Positions 19,331 through 28,960 of a stretch of DNA of 64,000 nt are shown piece after piece (the first letter of the stretch is position 1; every line of letters begins with the position of its first letter). Origin of the DNA: Vibrio ziniensis (GTDB lineage: Bacteria; Pseudomonadota; Gammaproteobacteria; Enterobacterales; Vibrionaceae); the NCBI RefSeq assembly GCF_011064285.1, contig NZ_CP049332.1, forward strand, positions 248,001-312,000, written 5' to 3'. The notes under the pieces are model-generated. The model was not told the origin of the DNA and searched no databases. It saw only the letters and a list, made by a program, of their open reading frames with translations. Position numbers and translations under genes: made by a program.

Positions 19331-20584
19331 ATGAATCAACTCAAAAAAGAGATCACTTTACTGTCCGGTATTGGCCAACTGTCAACCACCTTAATGGGTA
19401 CTGGATTGTTTATGATTCCAGCAATCGCTGCTGGTATTGCAGGACATTTTTCACTGTGGGCCTGGTTAATCTTGTTTGTGGCGGTCTGCCCTGTTGCTTT
19501 AACTTTTGCAGCGTTAGGGAAAAAATACCCTAGTGCTGGCGGCACTGCGTATTTCGTTCGCAAAGCGTATAACTCCAGATTAGAGCGTGCAGTTGCCTGG
19601 CTATTTGTAAGCGTCATTCCTGTAGGCGTACCCGCTGCTGTCGCCTTAGCTGCGGGCTTTTTACAGCAATTGTTACCTGCTCAGTTCAATAACGCCATTT
19701 TGGCACAAGTGCTCACGTTGGCACTACTTATTAGCGTAAACCTAGCAGGAACAAAGTCCTCTGGCCGCCTACAGACGGTCATTGCCATGAGCATTTTTGC
19801 CCTAGTAGCATCATTTCTCTGGATTGGAGATGTGGGATCGACTGATTTATCAATGCCAACACTAGATTCCGACTCCATTTGGTCAATAGGTGCAGCGTTA
19901 GGTGTGATGTTCTGGTGTTTTGTGGGTATTGAAGCTTTCGCCCATATGGGTGAAGAGTTCAAAAATCCACAACGGGATTTCCCTATCGCGATCTTAGTTG
20001 GATGCTTCGTCGCAGGTGCTACATACTGGGCTTGCTCAGTCGTTATCTTGAAGTTTGGTGCTTTCGGTACACCAGAGTTTGACAGCACTTCAATACCTTG
20101 GCTTAGTGACAAACTGTTTGGTCCTCGTCTGACTATTATAATAAGCGTCATCGGATTCTTCGCTTGCTTTGCCAGCATCAACTTATACACTCAAAGCCTG
20201 TCGAGAATGGTTTGGGCGCAAGCTCGCGAATATCGTCCAGACAGTATCCTTGCTCAGTTATCAAAACGAGGAGTGCCCACTCACGCAACTTGGCTTGTTT
20301 TCAGTGTGTTATTAGTTTCCTGTCTAATTGGCGAGTTTTCTAATCTGGATTTGGAATTTTTCCTTAAACTCGCTAATGGTGTGTTTGTCTTAGTCTATCT
20401 GCTCGCCATGCTAGCAGCCTATAAATTACTAAAGGGCATTCAAAAGTTTCTCGCGATCCTTGCTCTGCTTCTTTGCACAGGCGTATTTATCTGCCTTGGT
20501 TGGTCAATGCTTTATGCTCTTGTCATATTTTCTGCTTTTGCCATCCCGTGGCAAAGAGAAGCGAAAACTAGACACCCGGCGTAA
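19331..20584 (+). CDS. yjeH: YjeH-like methionine/branched-chain amino-acid exporter
   Basis: 417 aa APC-superfamily permease with about 12 transmembrane helices. The N-terminus (GIGQLSTTLMGTGLFMIPA), YPSAGGTAYFVRKAY and WLFVSVIPVGVPAA closely resemble E. coli YjeH, which exports L-methionine and branched-chain amino acids. Export as the activity here is inferred from that homology. The start has a clear GGGAATGAGAGC leader. The divergent Lrp-type regulator is the likely controller. Confidence 0.87.
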   Translation: MNQLKKEITLLSGIGQLSTTLMGTGLFMIPAIAAGIAGHFSLWAWLILFVAVCPVALTFAALGKKYPSAGGTAYFVRKAYNSRLERAVAWLFVSVIPVGVPAAVALAAGFLQQLLPAQFNNAILAQVLTLALLISVNLAGTKSSGRLQTVIAMSIFALVASFLWIGDVGSTDLSMPTLDSDSIWSIGAALGVMFWCFVGIEAFAHMGEEFKNPQRDFPIAILVGCFVAGATYWACSVVILKFGAFGTPEFDSTSIPWLSDKLFGPRLTIIISVIGFFACFASINLYTQSLSRMVWAQAREYRPDSILAQLSKRGVPTHATWLVFSVLLVSCLIGEFSNLDLEFFLKLANGVFVLVYLLAMLAAYKLLKGIQKFLAILALLLCTGVFICLGWSMLYALVIFSAFAIPWQREAKTRHPA

Positions 20585-20587
20585 AAA

Positions 20588-20613
20588 TTTCAGGCGGGAT
20601 ATCCCGCCTGAAT
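20588..20613. terminator. Palindromic terminator-like hairpin between yjeH and the chemoreceptor gene
   Basis: A perfect CAGGCGGGAT/ATCCCGCCTG palindrome (20591-20610) sits between convergent genes. The flanks AATTT and AATTC are only weakly T-rich, so it may act as a barrier to both transcripts. Confidence 0.6.
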
Positions 20614-20614
20614 T

Positions 20615-22738
20615 CTAAGATGCTTTACGTACTTCGAAGCGACCAACCAATTGATCAAGCCGTTGAAGCGAGTTTTGCATTAGCGTGGTTCTACGCGACA
20701 ACTGTGATGAAGCCTCCTGAAGTTTTAGCACAGTCGATTGTGCTTCATCAGCCGTTTGCCTGTGTTCCTCACTATTACGAGCAATACCCTGAATCAGCGT
20801 AAATAGCCCTGTCACCGATGTTTGCAGACGTTCGCTACGAGAAGACTCATCAACAACTTGAGTACTGTTTTCAACGTTAGTAATTCCCTCTTGCATATAG
20901 TTTACAGCCCTTTCTGATTGAGTATGCAGCGACGTCATCAACTCACCTATGCTGTTTGCCGCTTGCGATGTTTTGTTCGCCAACACTCTCACTTCATCCG
21001 CAACCACAGAGAACCCTCTACCATGCTCACCCGCTCTCGCAGCCTCGATAGCAGCATTGAGAGCAAGCAAATTGGTTTGTGCCGTTATTTCAGTAATGAC
21101 GGAGACGATATTGCCAATTTTCTGCATTTCCTCATTCACTTCATTCACAGTATGTGCCGAAGATTGAACGATATTTTTAATTTCCTGAGCACTTTCAGCC
21201 GCTTTTTGATATTCAAGTTGTGCTGCTTGCACCGTTTGCAGCATAAGTTCATGCATCTCCGTGGCTGTATCATTAGCGCTGTTAATCTCCTGACTCTGCA
21301 CACCTGCGAGCAAAAGCATGTCCGTTATTGAAGTTGCTGTCATATCACTGCTACTAAGCAGTAACTGGCTACGGCGGAACATTGATTCAGAAACACTTTG
21401 AACTTCCTTACTAGCAAATACCAGTTCCTGAATAATCCCTTCAAGGCTATCAATAAAACTGTTAGTCCACCGCCCTAAATCTCCAGTTTCATCAGTTTTA
21501 AATTTACTGGCTTCTAAACGGCGAGTTAAGTTGCCATCTCCTTCAGCAAGAACCTGCATGACTTGTGTCATATTTTCCAGGTTATTAGCCATGGGCTTAG
21601 CGGTAAAAATATGGAACAGCCCAATAGCGACTATACCGAACAACACTGATAGCAACATAAACAGATCAGGTGCCAATGGGTAGAACATCTGAACGATGAA
21701 GGGGAGAAGCAACGGGCCAAATATACTTAATGCAAATTGCTGATCGAGCTTTTGGGAAACCGAGCGGTGGCGGTAAACCTCTTCGAGATCAGATTCGCAC
21801 ATCATCCCCCAGCGGTCTTTAGATCCGGGCATAGTAAACGTCACACCCTTTCCTATCACCGGAATATGTCGGTAATCAGAGTAACCTGGATAGTCAATAT
21901 ATAGGTTATGGCCATTTTTAATGGTTTCCCTCACACCGGGATGAAGCTTGTTGGTTGCAGGATCATTGAACACAATCTCAAATTCAGTATGGCGACTCAC
22001 TCTAACCACACCCCATTTGGTATTCACCCCATCTTTTAAGTTCTCGCCATGAGAAAAATGATTATCTTCAAATCGAGAACGTGACAGTGCGGCACCTTGT
22101 TTGATAGAAGGATCAAAATGAGATGTCACCATGAATAAGTAGTTATCGCCCGATTCACTATAAATATGTCCCGCCTCGCGCTGAATTAGATCGCCGATAA
22201 CATCATTAGGAATTCGTCCACACAAACACCCTTTGGTATTATCACTAAGATCTAGAGGCTGATAGAACATCAATGTCACTTCATCATGAAAGTGGGAGCT
22301 TGAAGGACCAATGGCCAGAGTCACATCGTCGCGATACGGACCATGTAAAAATGGTCTCACTATCCCCTCACTTAACGCTTGTGGTGAAAACACTTTTTTG
22401 TTCTTTTGTGCTGAGAAGGTAGATTCAAGAATGTTGCCTTGCGCAGATACAATAAATAACTCGGATAAATCCGAACTGCGATTCAATAAGCGGGTTAACG
22501 TTTCTTTATATTCATGCTGTGATTTGGTAGACACATATAAAGAAGCATCGTGTAGAAATGCCCATTGATTTTCAGCCCAAGTCGTAAGGATTTTAACTCG
22601 AGTATTTGCAATATTTTCAAATGTTTGTTCTAGAGAGGTTTTACGTTTACGGTTAAACCAGCATGCTTTGCGCATTGCCAGTTTTCCTGTCTTACCAAAC
22701 CAAGGCAGCCACCTTTTTTCTCCAGGCATTAAGTGCAT
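20615..22738 (-). CDS. Methyl-accepting chemotaxis protein with Cache-like N-terminal sensor
   Basis: 707 aa. Residues ~30-345 form a large sensor region resembling PDC/Cache folds ([18 protein letters not shown]; later [12 protein letters not shown] and [18 protein letters not shown]), but no obvious N-terminal transmembrane helix precedes it. Two hydrophobic segments lie at ~350-385, then HAMP and a signalling domain with [19 protein letters not shown]. Lacking TM1, the sensor may face the cytoplasm, which is unusual for a Cache-type domain. The ATG has AAGGAA upstream. Confidence 0.9.
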   Translation of the reverse strand: MHLMPGEKRWLPWFGKTGKLAMRKACWFNRKRKTSLEQTFENIANTRVKILTTWAENQWAFLHDASLYVSTKSQHEYKETLTRLLNRSSDLSELFIVSAQGNILESTFSAQKNKKVFSPQALSEGIVRPFLHGPYRDDVTLAIGPSSSHFHDEVTLMFYQPLDLSDNTKGCLCGRIPNDVIGDLIQREAGHIYSESGDNYLFMVTSHFDPSIKQGAALSRSRFEDNHFSHGENLKDGVNTKWGVVRVSRHTEFEIVFNDPATNKLHPGVRETIKNGHNLYIDYPGYSDYRHIPVIGKGVTFTMPGSKDRWGMMCESDLEEVYRHRSVSQKLDQQFALSIFGPLLLPFIVQMFYPLAPDLFMLLSVLFGIVAIGLFHIFTAKPMANNLENMTQVMQVLAEGDGNLTRRLEASKFKTDETGDLGRWTNSFIDSLEGIIQELVFASKEVQSVSESMFRRSQLLLSSSDMTATSITDMLLLAGVQSQEINSANDTATEMHELMLQTVQAAQLEYQKAAESAQEIKNIVQSSAHTVNEVNEEMQKIGNIVSVITEITAQTNLLALNAAIEAARAGEHGRGFSVVADEVRVLANKTSQAANSIGELMTSLHTQSERAVNYMQEGITNVENSTQVVDESSRSERLQTSVTGLFTLIQGIARNSEEHRQTADEAQSTVLKLQEASSQLSRRTTLMQNSLQRLDQLVGRFEVRKAS

Positions 22739-22740
22739 AA

Positions 22741-23008
22741 AATTTCCTTATTTTTGTATTGTTATGTGCATCAATGTGCAATCAGCGTTCCAAAAATAAG
22801 ACATCAGTACGTTGTTCTATATTTACTTCATATATCAAACAGGTTAACTATACTAATAAAAATCATACAGTTAATATCACCACACCACATACAACGCCAA
22901 TCACTAAATTAGCGCGCAACAACCGCATTTATGCACCATTTTGGTTATTTGTAAGTTATAAAAACGAAAAAGGGCTTGCAAAAGCAAGCCCTAGAAATAA
23001 TTAAGCGA
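22741..23008. other. Intergenic region with a minus-strand terminator
   Basis: 268 bp between two minus-strand genes. It holds the terminator of the TetR-family gene (AGGGCTTGC / GCAAGCCCT at ~22971-22993, followed on the minus strand by TTTTTCG) and presumably the chemoreceptor promoter. No credible ORF. Confidence 0.7.
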
Positions 23009-23470
23009 TTATTTACTCATTTCGATGAGTGATTTACCAATTAACCACTCAACAATCTTATCACTTCCTTCACCTAACTTTTCATGCGCCATCTTGTACA
23101 TGCGTCCTACGCCTTTATAGGAAAACTCTTCCGCTTTATCTGCAGCAACTATGTGATGGAAAAATAAACGTAAAATAGCTAGAAATTCTGAATTATCTAA
23201 CCCTTTAAGCCATGAGCTTGAGAATGAATCGACCCCATGATCAAAATCCAAATGCGCCACAAATAGATTAAAAATCCGACCATCTAACGCGAGTACAAAA
23301 TCTGTTTTTTTCGGGAAATGGTGGCTAATGCCCGTTCGAGATACTCCCGTCTGCTGACTTAGTGTGGTGTATGACATTTTGTCATAGCCTAACCTTAACA
23401 GTTGGTCGACAACAGCATCCATAATAGTCTGAATGGTCACTTCTGTATCTTCTTTACTACGCTTCGGCAT
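23009..23470 (-). CDS. TetR-family transcriptional regulator, short
   Basis: 153 aa, shorter than typical TetR proteins (~190-210). The N-terminal HTH (MDAVVDQLLRLGYDKMSYTT LSQQTGVSRTGISHHFPKK) is intact; the ligand-binding half is reduced. Target and ligand are unknown. The region upstream contains a 19-bp palindrome and repeated TGAAT motifs that could be its operators. A strong terminator follows. Confidence 0.85.
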   Translation of the reverse strand: MPKRSKEDTEVTIQTIMDAVVDQLLRLGYDKMSYTTLSQQTGVSRTGISHHFPKKTDFVLALDGRIFNLFVAHLDFDHGVDSFSSSWLKGLDNSEFLAILRLFFHHIVAADKAEEFSYKGVGRMYKMAHEKLGEGSDKIVEWLIGKSLIEMSK

Positions 23471-23875
23471 CTTAATAGCTCTTTGTGTACAAATTCATCA
23501 AAATTAAAATGAATCAAATATTGCTGAATCGCTCCAGCAAACAATCCACCTTTGTAAGAAAATATTCTTTCATTCACTTAGAATGAATTAAATATCCTTT
23601 AAAACTGCATCCCTATATGGAAATAATCCATGAAACACCCTTACCTTCACTACAGAATAATCTTACAAACGAATTAGTATGACAATGCATCAAACGCCGT
23701 AATGACAAGAAAATGTCACCATAACGTCCAATTTTCGACTATTATCACACTCCTAATTCTGTTAACTATGTCAACAATATCAATCAGCATTCATACATTG
23801 TTGCATTATCATTTATCTGGAACACCTGTTGATACGGGGTTAGAATGTCCTTAAATTTTGTAAGAGGATTGTGAG
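23471..23875. other. Divergent promoter region with a candidate TetR-type operator
   Basis: About 405 bp between divergent genes. It contains the palindrome TTCATTC-N5-GAATGAA at 23569-23587 and two direct copies of a motif like AATGAATyAAATAT (~23509 and ~23582). No ORF or terminator seen. The start of the DUF406 gene has AAGAGG. Confidence 0.5.
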
Positions 23876-24178
23876 ATGAGTAACGAAAGCTGTGAAGTAA
23901 ACCAAGTTTGTGAAGCTTGTGGTTGTTCTGCTGAAATGGGCTTTTTTATCAAGGAAGGTGATGAAGTTGCAGAAGTGACTATTTTCGCCACTAATCAAGA
24001 CCAACTAAAAAGCGAATTAGATAAGTATGTAGCTCTAGCAAAAGAAGTCTGTTCAGCTGTGGAGTTCGAAACAACACCTATGGACGAGAATACTACTGAA
24101 TTGAATGCACGCTTCAAATTTGAAGTCAGTGCTGAAAAGCTCATCTTCGAACTTAAATCGCGATCACTGATGCGATAA
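23876..24178 (+). CDS. DUF406 (YfcZ/YiiS-family) protein
   Basis: 100 aa. The N-terminal VCEACGCSAEMGFFIKEGDE and the C-terminal RFKFEVSAEKLIFELKSRSL are characteristic of the small YfcZ/YiiS family, conserved in Enterobacteria and Vibrio and of unknown function. The three closely spaced cysteines could bind metal. It has a good ribosome binding site (AAGAGGA) and a terminator directly after the stop. Confidence 0.85.
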   Translation: MSNESCEVNQVCEACGCSAEMGFFIKEGDEVAEVTIFATNQDQLKSELDKYVALAKEVCSAVEFETTPMDENTTELNARFKFEVSAEKLIFELKSRSLMR

Positions 24179-24188
24179 TTTGCCTTCG

Positions 24189-24213
24189 AAAGCGAGCTCT
24201 AAGCTCGCTTTTG
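24189..24213 (+). terminator. Terminator after the DUF406 gene
   Basis: AAGCGAGCT / AGCTCGCTT hairpin followed by TTTG, 10 bp after the stop. Confidence 0.75.
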
Positions 24214-24308
24214 TGATCTTACCCCTTCGATTTTATTGTTCGTTGAAGACATTGCTAATCCTGCCGATAGTATAGTTAATACTTATTATTAAGAGATTTA
24301 GGAAAAAC

Positions 24309-24923
24309 ATGTATTTCTCAACTTGGCGTTTATCGGCTTGGACGCTATGCATGGCTTTGTGCTCTTTACCTCTGAATGCTGCACCCCTAGACCAGTACCG
24401 TATGCTTAATCATTTAGATAATTACGGTAACCTCGACTTGAGAAACAAGCCTTATACCAGTTTACCCGATGGGTTAGAGGTTAAAGGCAATCTCAACATT
24501 GCAAAGACATCCATTAAATCTCTACCCAAAAATTTAACTGTCATGGGTAGTTTAGATGCCTCAAACAGCCAACTTGAGCTCGTACAACGAGGCACTAAGA
24601 TTCGCGGCTACGCCAATTTTCTCGGTTCTCAAATTAAATCTTGGCCAGTTGGTGTTCAAGTGGGGGGGTACCTAAACTTTACTGACACGCCATTAGAAAA
24701 ACTGCCGTCAAACATGAAGGTTAAAGGGGATTTGAGTGTTTCCAGAACACTATTAACAGAATTGCCGGAAGGTATTGTGATTGAGGGAAGCCTATATATA
24801 GGCGGATCGAAAATTGTCACTTTCCCAGATACGATGACAGTGAAAGGAAATATTTACTTAGGTGGAAATGTCATTACAAAGTGGCCGACTCATTTAACCT
24901 TGGGTGGCGCAGTCGCTCGCTGA
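24309..24923 (+). CDS. Exported leucine-rich-repeat-like protein
   Basis: 204 aa. A signal peptide (residues ~1-24, ending LPLNAAP) is followed by about seven ~22-residue repeats of the form xxLPxxLxVxGxLxIxxTxI. Examples are LPDGLEVKGNLNIAKTSIKS, LPSNMKVKGDLSVSRTLLTE and LPEGIVIEGSLYIGGSKIVT. The pattern resembles bacterial LRRs or a short parallel-beta solenoid. The predicted location is periplasmic or outside the cell. The partner is unknown; no secretion or adhesin module lies nearby. Confidence 0.75.
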   Translation: MYFSTWRLSAWTLCMALCSLPLNAAPLDQYRMLNHLDNYGNLDLRNKPYTSLPDGLEVKGNLNIAKTSIKSLPKNLTVMGSLDASNSQLELVQRGTKIRGYANFLGSQIKSWPVGVQVGGYLNFTDTPLEKLPSNMKVKGDLSVSRTLLTELPEGIVIEGSLYIGGSKIVTFPDTMTVKGNIYLGGNVITKWPTHLTLGGAVAR

Positions 24924-24942
24924 TGATTAGACAACGAGCTGA

Positions 24943-24977
24943 CAATAAGAGAAGCTTGTTAGCTTCTCTTATTGTTT
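24943..24977. terminator. Terminator between the LRR-like and acyltransferase genes
   Basis: AATAAGAGAAGC / GCTTCTCTTATT stem with a short loop, then TGTTT, between convergent genes. Confidence 0.8.
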
Positions 24978-24982
24978 AATTG

Positions 24983-26101
24983 CTAGCGATTTCGAACAGG
25001 ATTTGCGTAGCTATCAATTAGATACTGATGAGCATTAAGCGGTAACTGAGACAATTTTTGTTCCAATTTCGCTTTCACAGCAGGTGTAATATCTGCGTCG
25101 TCCTTTCCTGCTGCTAGCAAGTTTATCGGGAACAACTTGTAGTTCGCGTGAATTTGACGGTCAATTTCTTGAGCTAAATCTTCTGGCGTTTCATAAGTAT
25201 CAGTAATTACGTCACCAAATGCGACATGTACACGACCTTTATCGCCAATAATGCCCTTAATGATACTTTCAATATCTTCGAATTCACCTTTTTCATACTT
25301 ACCATGAGTCGCTTTTTCATAAAGCTCTCGTGCTTTGGCTATATCACAAGGGTCATTCTCGTAAGAAATTGAAACTGGAACAATTTTTAGTGATTTTATG
25401 TATTCAGGAAACTCAACTTTTTGCCTACGGCCTTCTACGTTAAACATCTTTAGGATTGCTGGATCAGTAAAATCATTACCGTCTTTTGCTCGACCTTCTT
25501 TTTGAGCAATCCAAATCGAATGACCAGTGTCCAAAGAGTGTTTGATATACGACGAAAGAGTTCCAAGAGCTTTCATCATTTCGCGGGGAGCTTTAACTGA
25601 ACGTTTTACAATGAAGCTTTTATTTAGGCGCATCAATTCAGTTGCACAAGGTTTCTTAAGCAAGTTATCGCCAATCGCTATACGTACTGTACGATGTCCA
25701 GATTCATATAAACCGTAGTTAACTAAAGCCGGATCCATAGCAATATCACGGTGGTTAGACACAAACAGATAAGCAGTATTCTTATCGAGCTTACTTAAAC
25801 CGCTGTATGTGACACCCTTGGTCGTGTGCTCTAGTGTTTTTTCTAAATACTTTTTCACCTCAATTTGAATTGCATCAACTGAGGTCAGTTTCGCCCATTT
25901 AAATTTAAGATAAACTTTTACGAATGGGCTCATCATTGCTTTTAGCCATGAAGGCTGACGCTCAAAACGATGATCAAGTATCGCTGTGATAAACTCTTCA
26001 TCATTGATAAGACGTTCGATGGCGGCATGAATTTCGTCATCGTTATAAGGACGAATTTCTTGATACGGGTCGGTGGTTGAAGTCATATTCTCATACATCA
26101 A
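24983..26101 (-). CDS. Glycerol-phosphate acyltransferase family protein (PlsC-like)
   Basis: 372 aa. The acyltransferase block AYLFVSNHRDIAMDPALVNY carries the NHxxxxxD-type motif (the His-Asp spacing is one longer than in PlsB). It is followed by KSFIVKRSV, IWIAQKEGRAKDG and VPVSISYENDPCD, a typical order of motifs I-IV. It probably acylates a glycerophospholipid precursor at the inner membrane; the exact substrate is unknown. Three candidate ATGs lie within the first six codons (26101, 26098, 26086), none with a strong ribosome binding site. Confidence 0.82.
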   Translation of the reverse strand: MMYENMTSTTDPYQEIRPYNDDEIHAAIERLINDEEFITAILDHRFERQPSWLKAMMSPFVKVYLKFKWAKLTSVDAIQIEVKKYLEKTLEHTTKGVTYSGLSKLDKNTAYLFVSNHRDIAMDPALVNYGLYESGHRTVRIAIGDNLLKKPCATELMRLNKSFIVKRSVKAPREMMKALGTLSSYIKHSLDTGHSIWIAQKEGRAKDGNDFTDPAILKMFNVEGRRQKVEFPEYIKSLKIVPVSISYENDPCDIAKARELYEKATHGKYEKGEFEDIESIIKGIIGDKGRVHVAFGDVITDTYETPEDLAQEIDRQIHANYKLFPINLLAAGKDDADITPAVKAKLEQKLSQLPLNAHQYLIDSYANPVRNR

Positions 26102-26288
26102 ATAAAAAACTGGGCTATTCTACGCGCACTCGTAATGGCTCGCAGCTATCATAAGCACATAAATTACAAGGTCAGACCAGAAAACAACAAATTAGTTTCT
26201 GTCTGATTACCTTCTATCTCCTAGACGATATTTGGCTTTTCAGTAGATAAACGTTAATCTTAGCGCCCTTAAATTAATGAGGCTTCGT

Positions 26289-26897
26289 ATGAACTACGCT
26301 ATTCAATCTGAAATCTGCTCATTTCCATACTTGGAAGTCACGCCACGCAAGCGTGCCACTAAGCATAGTTTAGTCAAAGTTAACCGCGGTCTTGCTTTAT
26401 TTAAGTTGGGCAAACAAGAATATGCCATTGAAGCAGGTTGTGCGATTTGGATACCTATTGAATGTTTATGCTCGCTGACTTTTTTGCCAAATACTCACAT
26501 CACTCGCGTTGATTTTTCAGTTCGCCTAAGGGATGAGTTTCCACATCAATCTGGATTTATAAAGCTGACCGAGCTTAGTTCTGCTCTGCTTAATCGTATA
26601 CAGGCGGTGAAAACAAGTGACGAAGTTTACCCGCATTTACTGCAAGTGCTCAAAGATGAAGTTAAAAAACTTGAGCCAAAGCTCGTAGAAAATGACTTAA
26701 CGAAACAACTTAGCCTTTATCAGCCAAATCAACCAGATAACCTAAGCAAAGAACATCAAGTCGCTTTGCTGATTCGCGAAGCCATGAAGCGCAAGCTATC
26801 AGGCACAAAATTGCAGACAATTATTGATGAGCTTTTCTCTGGTAATGCAGCGCAATTTGAACAAATGTGTCAGCTAGTGCTTGGCAACTCACTCTAA
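26289..26897 (+). CDS. AraC-type sensor-domain protein without DNA-binding domain
   Basis: ~202 aa. The N-terminal half resembles the cupin/effector domain of AraC-family regulators (SLVKVNRGLALFKLGKQEYAIEAGCAIWIPIEC). The C-terminal ~65 residues contain KEHQVALLIREAMKRKLSGTKLQTIIDELF, perhaps a truncated or divergent HTH, whereas a full AraC protein is ~280-300 aa. It could be a regulator with an atypical DNA-binding end or a ligand-only partner. The start is taken at 26289 because homologous sequence begins there; an ATG lies 12 nt upstream. Confidence 0.65.
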   Translation: MNYAIQSEICSFPYLEVTPRKRATKHSLVKVNRGLALFKLGKQEYAIEAGCAIWIPIECLCSLTFLPNTHITRVDFSVRLRDEFPHQSGFIKLTELSSALLNRIQAVKTSDEVYPHLLQVLKDEVKKLEPKLVENDLTKQLSLYQPNQPDNLSKEHQVALLIREAMKRKLSGTKLQTIIDELFSGNAAQFEQMCQLVLGNSL

Positions 26898-26911
26898 AAG
26901 AACATAAAAAG

Positions 26912-26945
26912 CGCCAGTATCGAACTCGTTACTGGCGGCTTTTTA
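26912..26945 (+). terminator. Terminator after the AraC-like gene
   Basis: CGCCAGTA / TACTGGCG stem flanked by AAAAAG and GCTTTTT. Confidence 0.82.
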
Positions 26946-27013
26946 TATACGAACTTTCCTAATCGAATTGAATGCAGATTATACCAATTTCACTATTAAT
27001 CTGTTCAATATTA

Positions 27014-27109
27014 GACAATGAGCACTGAACGCAAACTCGCCCAAACCCATCCTGGAGCTCCGCCGAGCCTTCCATGGCTCGGAGGGTTTGCTTATCGGCA
27101 CTCAATGTC
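27014..27109. repeat. ~96-bp imperfect inverted-repeat element
   Basis: Outer arms 27014-27036 (GACAATGAGCACTGAACGCAAAC) are replaced here by key blocks: both arms share GACAxTGAG and GCAAAC in mirror orientation (right arm 27086-27109). An inner CCGAGCC / GGCTCGG stem (27063-27069 / 27076-27082) closes a long hairpin. It lies just beyond the stop of the MOSC-oxidoreductase gene. It may be a MITE-like repeat or a structured 3' UTR; there is no T tract. Confidence 0.5.
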
Positions 27110-27139
27110 GACTTGATTAGAAAATTAATACGATTAGTA

Positions 27140-28960
27140 TTAGCTAACCACTTCAATATCCGTTTCGGGTAAACAGCAACAAGCTAAAGCCATCCCCATA
27201 TTGCGTTCATGTTCTTGCAATGCCGGAACATCTGGCTGATGAACCTTTCCTGATTCGACCTTCACTTTACACGCACCGCAGAAACCAGCACGACAGCTAT
27301 TTGCAATGGGAATACCCGCCGCTTCAGCCTGTTCTAACAACGTAGCCTGATTGTTACCCTCAAACAGATTACCGTTGACACTCAGTTGCAACGTTTTGAA
27401 CTCTTTTACAGTTTGCTGTGCTACACCAAATGCCTCTTGATGATAGGCATTTTCAGCGACACCTTGCTTGAGCAGTAAATTTTTCGCTTTTTGCATAAAT
27501 CCATCAGGTCCACAAACAAACACTTGACGCGCTGCTACGTCTTTAACTTGCTTGATATGTGAAAGCGACAGACGGCCTTTCAAGCCAAACCAATCAACAG
27601 GGGGTTGAGTCAGTGAAATGAACACCTTCAATTCGGGATGTTCCAATTCCATTTTTTCTAACTCTTCTCGGCATGGAATGTCTTCAATCGTTCGGCACTG
27701 ATGGTAGAAGACCACATCACGCATCTGTTTGTTGTCAGCCAAATAACGTAGCATCGACAGCATAGGTGTTACGCCACTTCCAGCAGAAAGCAGTAACAAC
27801 GGGTGGTTTTGGTGTTCTGCCGATAAATGAAAGCTACCGTTTGGTGTTTGTGTGGTGAGAGAGTCACCAACTTGTAAATTATCCAGCAGCCAGTTAGATA
27901 CACGTCCACCATCAATTCGTTTTACTGAAATAGCCAAGCGTCCCGGACGAGAAGGACTGGAAGACAAAGTGTAGAAGCGGCCAACATTCTCCCCATCAAC
28001 TACGATTTCGATAGGTAAATGCTGCCCCGGTTGATAATTAGGTATTACACCATGTTGTGGTTCAAGCCAAAAGCTCACGAAATCGCGGGCGATCTCTTCA
28101 CGCTCTACGCAAGTCATTAGGTAGTGGCGTTGACCTAAATCTGGGTAATATTCTTTTTCTTTGTATTCAAGAACTTCAACTTTGTCTCCGGCATGAATCA
28201 TACCCTCGTTTATCGCAACAAGGTTCTGTCCAAAGAACACACCTCCTCTTTCGTTGGCGCGAAATTGTGACAGAGTACGTAATGGCTCTTTGGTTGGACG
28301 ATATTGACCTTTTTCAAGATCGACAGTGGTCATAATACAGCGCTCACAAGGCTTGAGTGCTTCAAACTCCACCTCTCCGATACGAATGCGTTTCCAACCA
28401 TCTTCTGCAAAAGGCTCAGTACCCGATACAACTAGATTGGTTCGAAACTGATCCATTTGATGACGTTCTGGACTACGACGATTCAGTTCATCTAACGAGC
28501 CTTGGCTAATAATCAGTAGTGGGTAACCATCTGCAAAGCTGACATTGTGACCAAACTTTGCACGAACACGGTTAGACTGCTGACCCGTAAACAACAGTTC
28601 AACACGCTGCCCCATAATGTCACTGAACCAATCGTCCGCATCATCTGTGGTTGTGTAAGCGATAAAGCTGTCATCCCAAACCGTAGCAGGCGACTCTTGC
28701 ATTTTGAACTCAGCATAACGAATCGCCAGCGGTGATTTACCCTGCGCGGTAAAAATCAGACCATCCGGAGTCAAAGTAGATCGAATCTTAACCATTTGCG
28801 GATACTTCCGAGCCGTTACCATACTGCCGTCCGCTAACGCCAGCATGAATCTTCGGTCAAACATCAAACCTTGTTTTTCAACCCATGCAGTAGACAAGGA
28901 AAGCCCACCCACAGATTTCACTGGATAAACATTGATTTGAGAAAGTACCGCTGACGACAT
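27140..28960 (-). CDS. MOSC-domain / ferredoxin-reductase / 2Fe-2S fusion protein
   Basis: 606 aa with three modules. Residues ~1-265 are a MOSC N-terminal beta-barrel plus MOSC domain (VNVYPVKSVGG-like start, KPCERCIMTTVD with the molybdopterin-type Cys). Residues ~275-510 are an FAD/NAD(P)H oxidoreductase (RFYTLSSSP; SAGSGVTPMLSML). The last ~90 residues are a plant-type 2Fe-2S ferredoxin with CRAGFCGACKV and a distal CC. This would pass electrons from NAD(P)H to a molybdenum-type or hydroxylamine-type substrate; the reaction is unproven. The ATG at 28960 has AAGGA at a good distance, whereas the one at 28969 does not. Confidence 0.88.
   Translation of the reverse strand: MSSAVLSQINVYPVKSVGGLSLSTAWVEKQGLMFDRRFMLALADGSMVTARKYPQMVKIRSTLTPDGLIFTAQGKSPLAIRYAEFKMQESPATVWDDSFIAYTTTDDADDWFSDIMGQRVELLFTGQQSNRVRAKFGHNVSFADGYPLLIISQGSLDELNRRSPERHQMDQFRTNLVVSGTEPFAEDGWKRIRIGEVEFEALKPCERCIMTTVDLEKGQYRPTKEPLRTLSQFRANERGGVFFGQNLVAINEGMIHAGDKVEVLEYKEKEYYPDLGQRHYLMTCVEREEIARDFVSFWLEPQHGVIPNYQPGQHLPIEIVVDGENVGRFYTLSSSPSRPGRLAISVKRIDGGRVSNWLLDNLQVGDSLTTQTPNGSFHLSAEHQNHPLLLLSAGSGVTPMLSMLRYLADNKQMRDVVFYHQCRTIEDIPCREELEKMELEHPELKVFISLTQPPVDWFGLKGRLSLSHIKQVKDVAARQVFVCGPDGFMQKAKNLLLKQGVAENAYHQEAFGVAQQTVKEFKTLQLSVNGNLFEGNNQATLLEQAEAAGIPIANSCRAGFCGACKVKVESGKVHQPDVPALQEHERNMGMALACCCLPETDIEVVS

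Noticed and set aside
22759..23004. 81-codon plus-strand frame between chemoreceptor and TetR genes
   Set aside because: It runs through the TetR terminator hairpin and has no motif.
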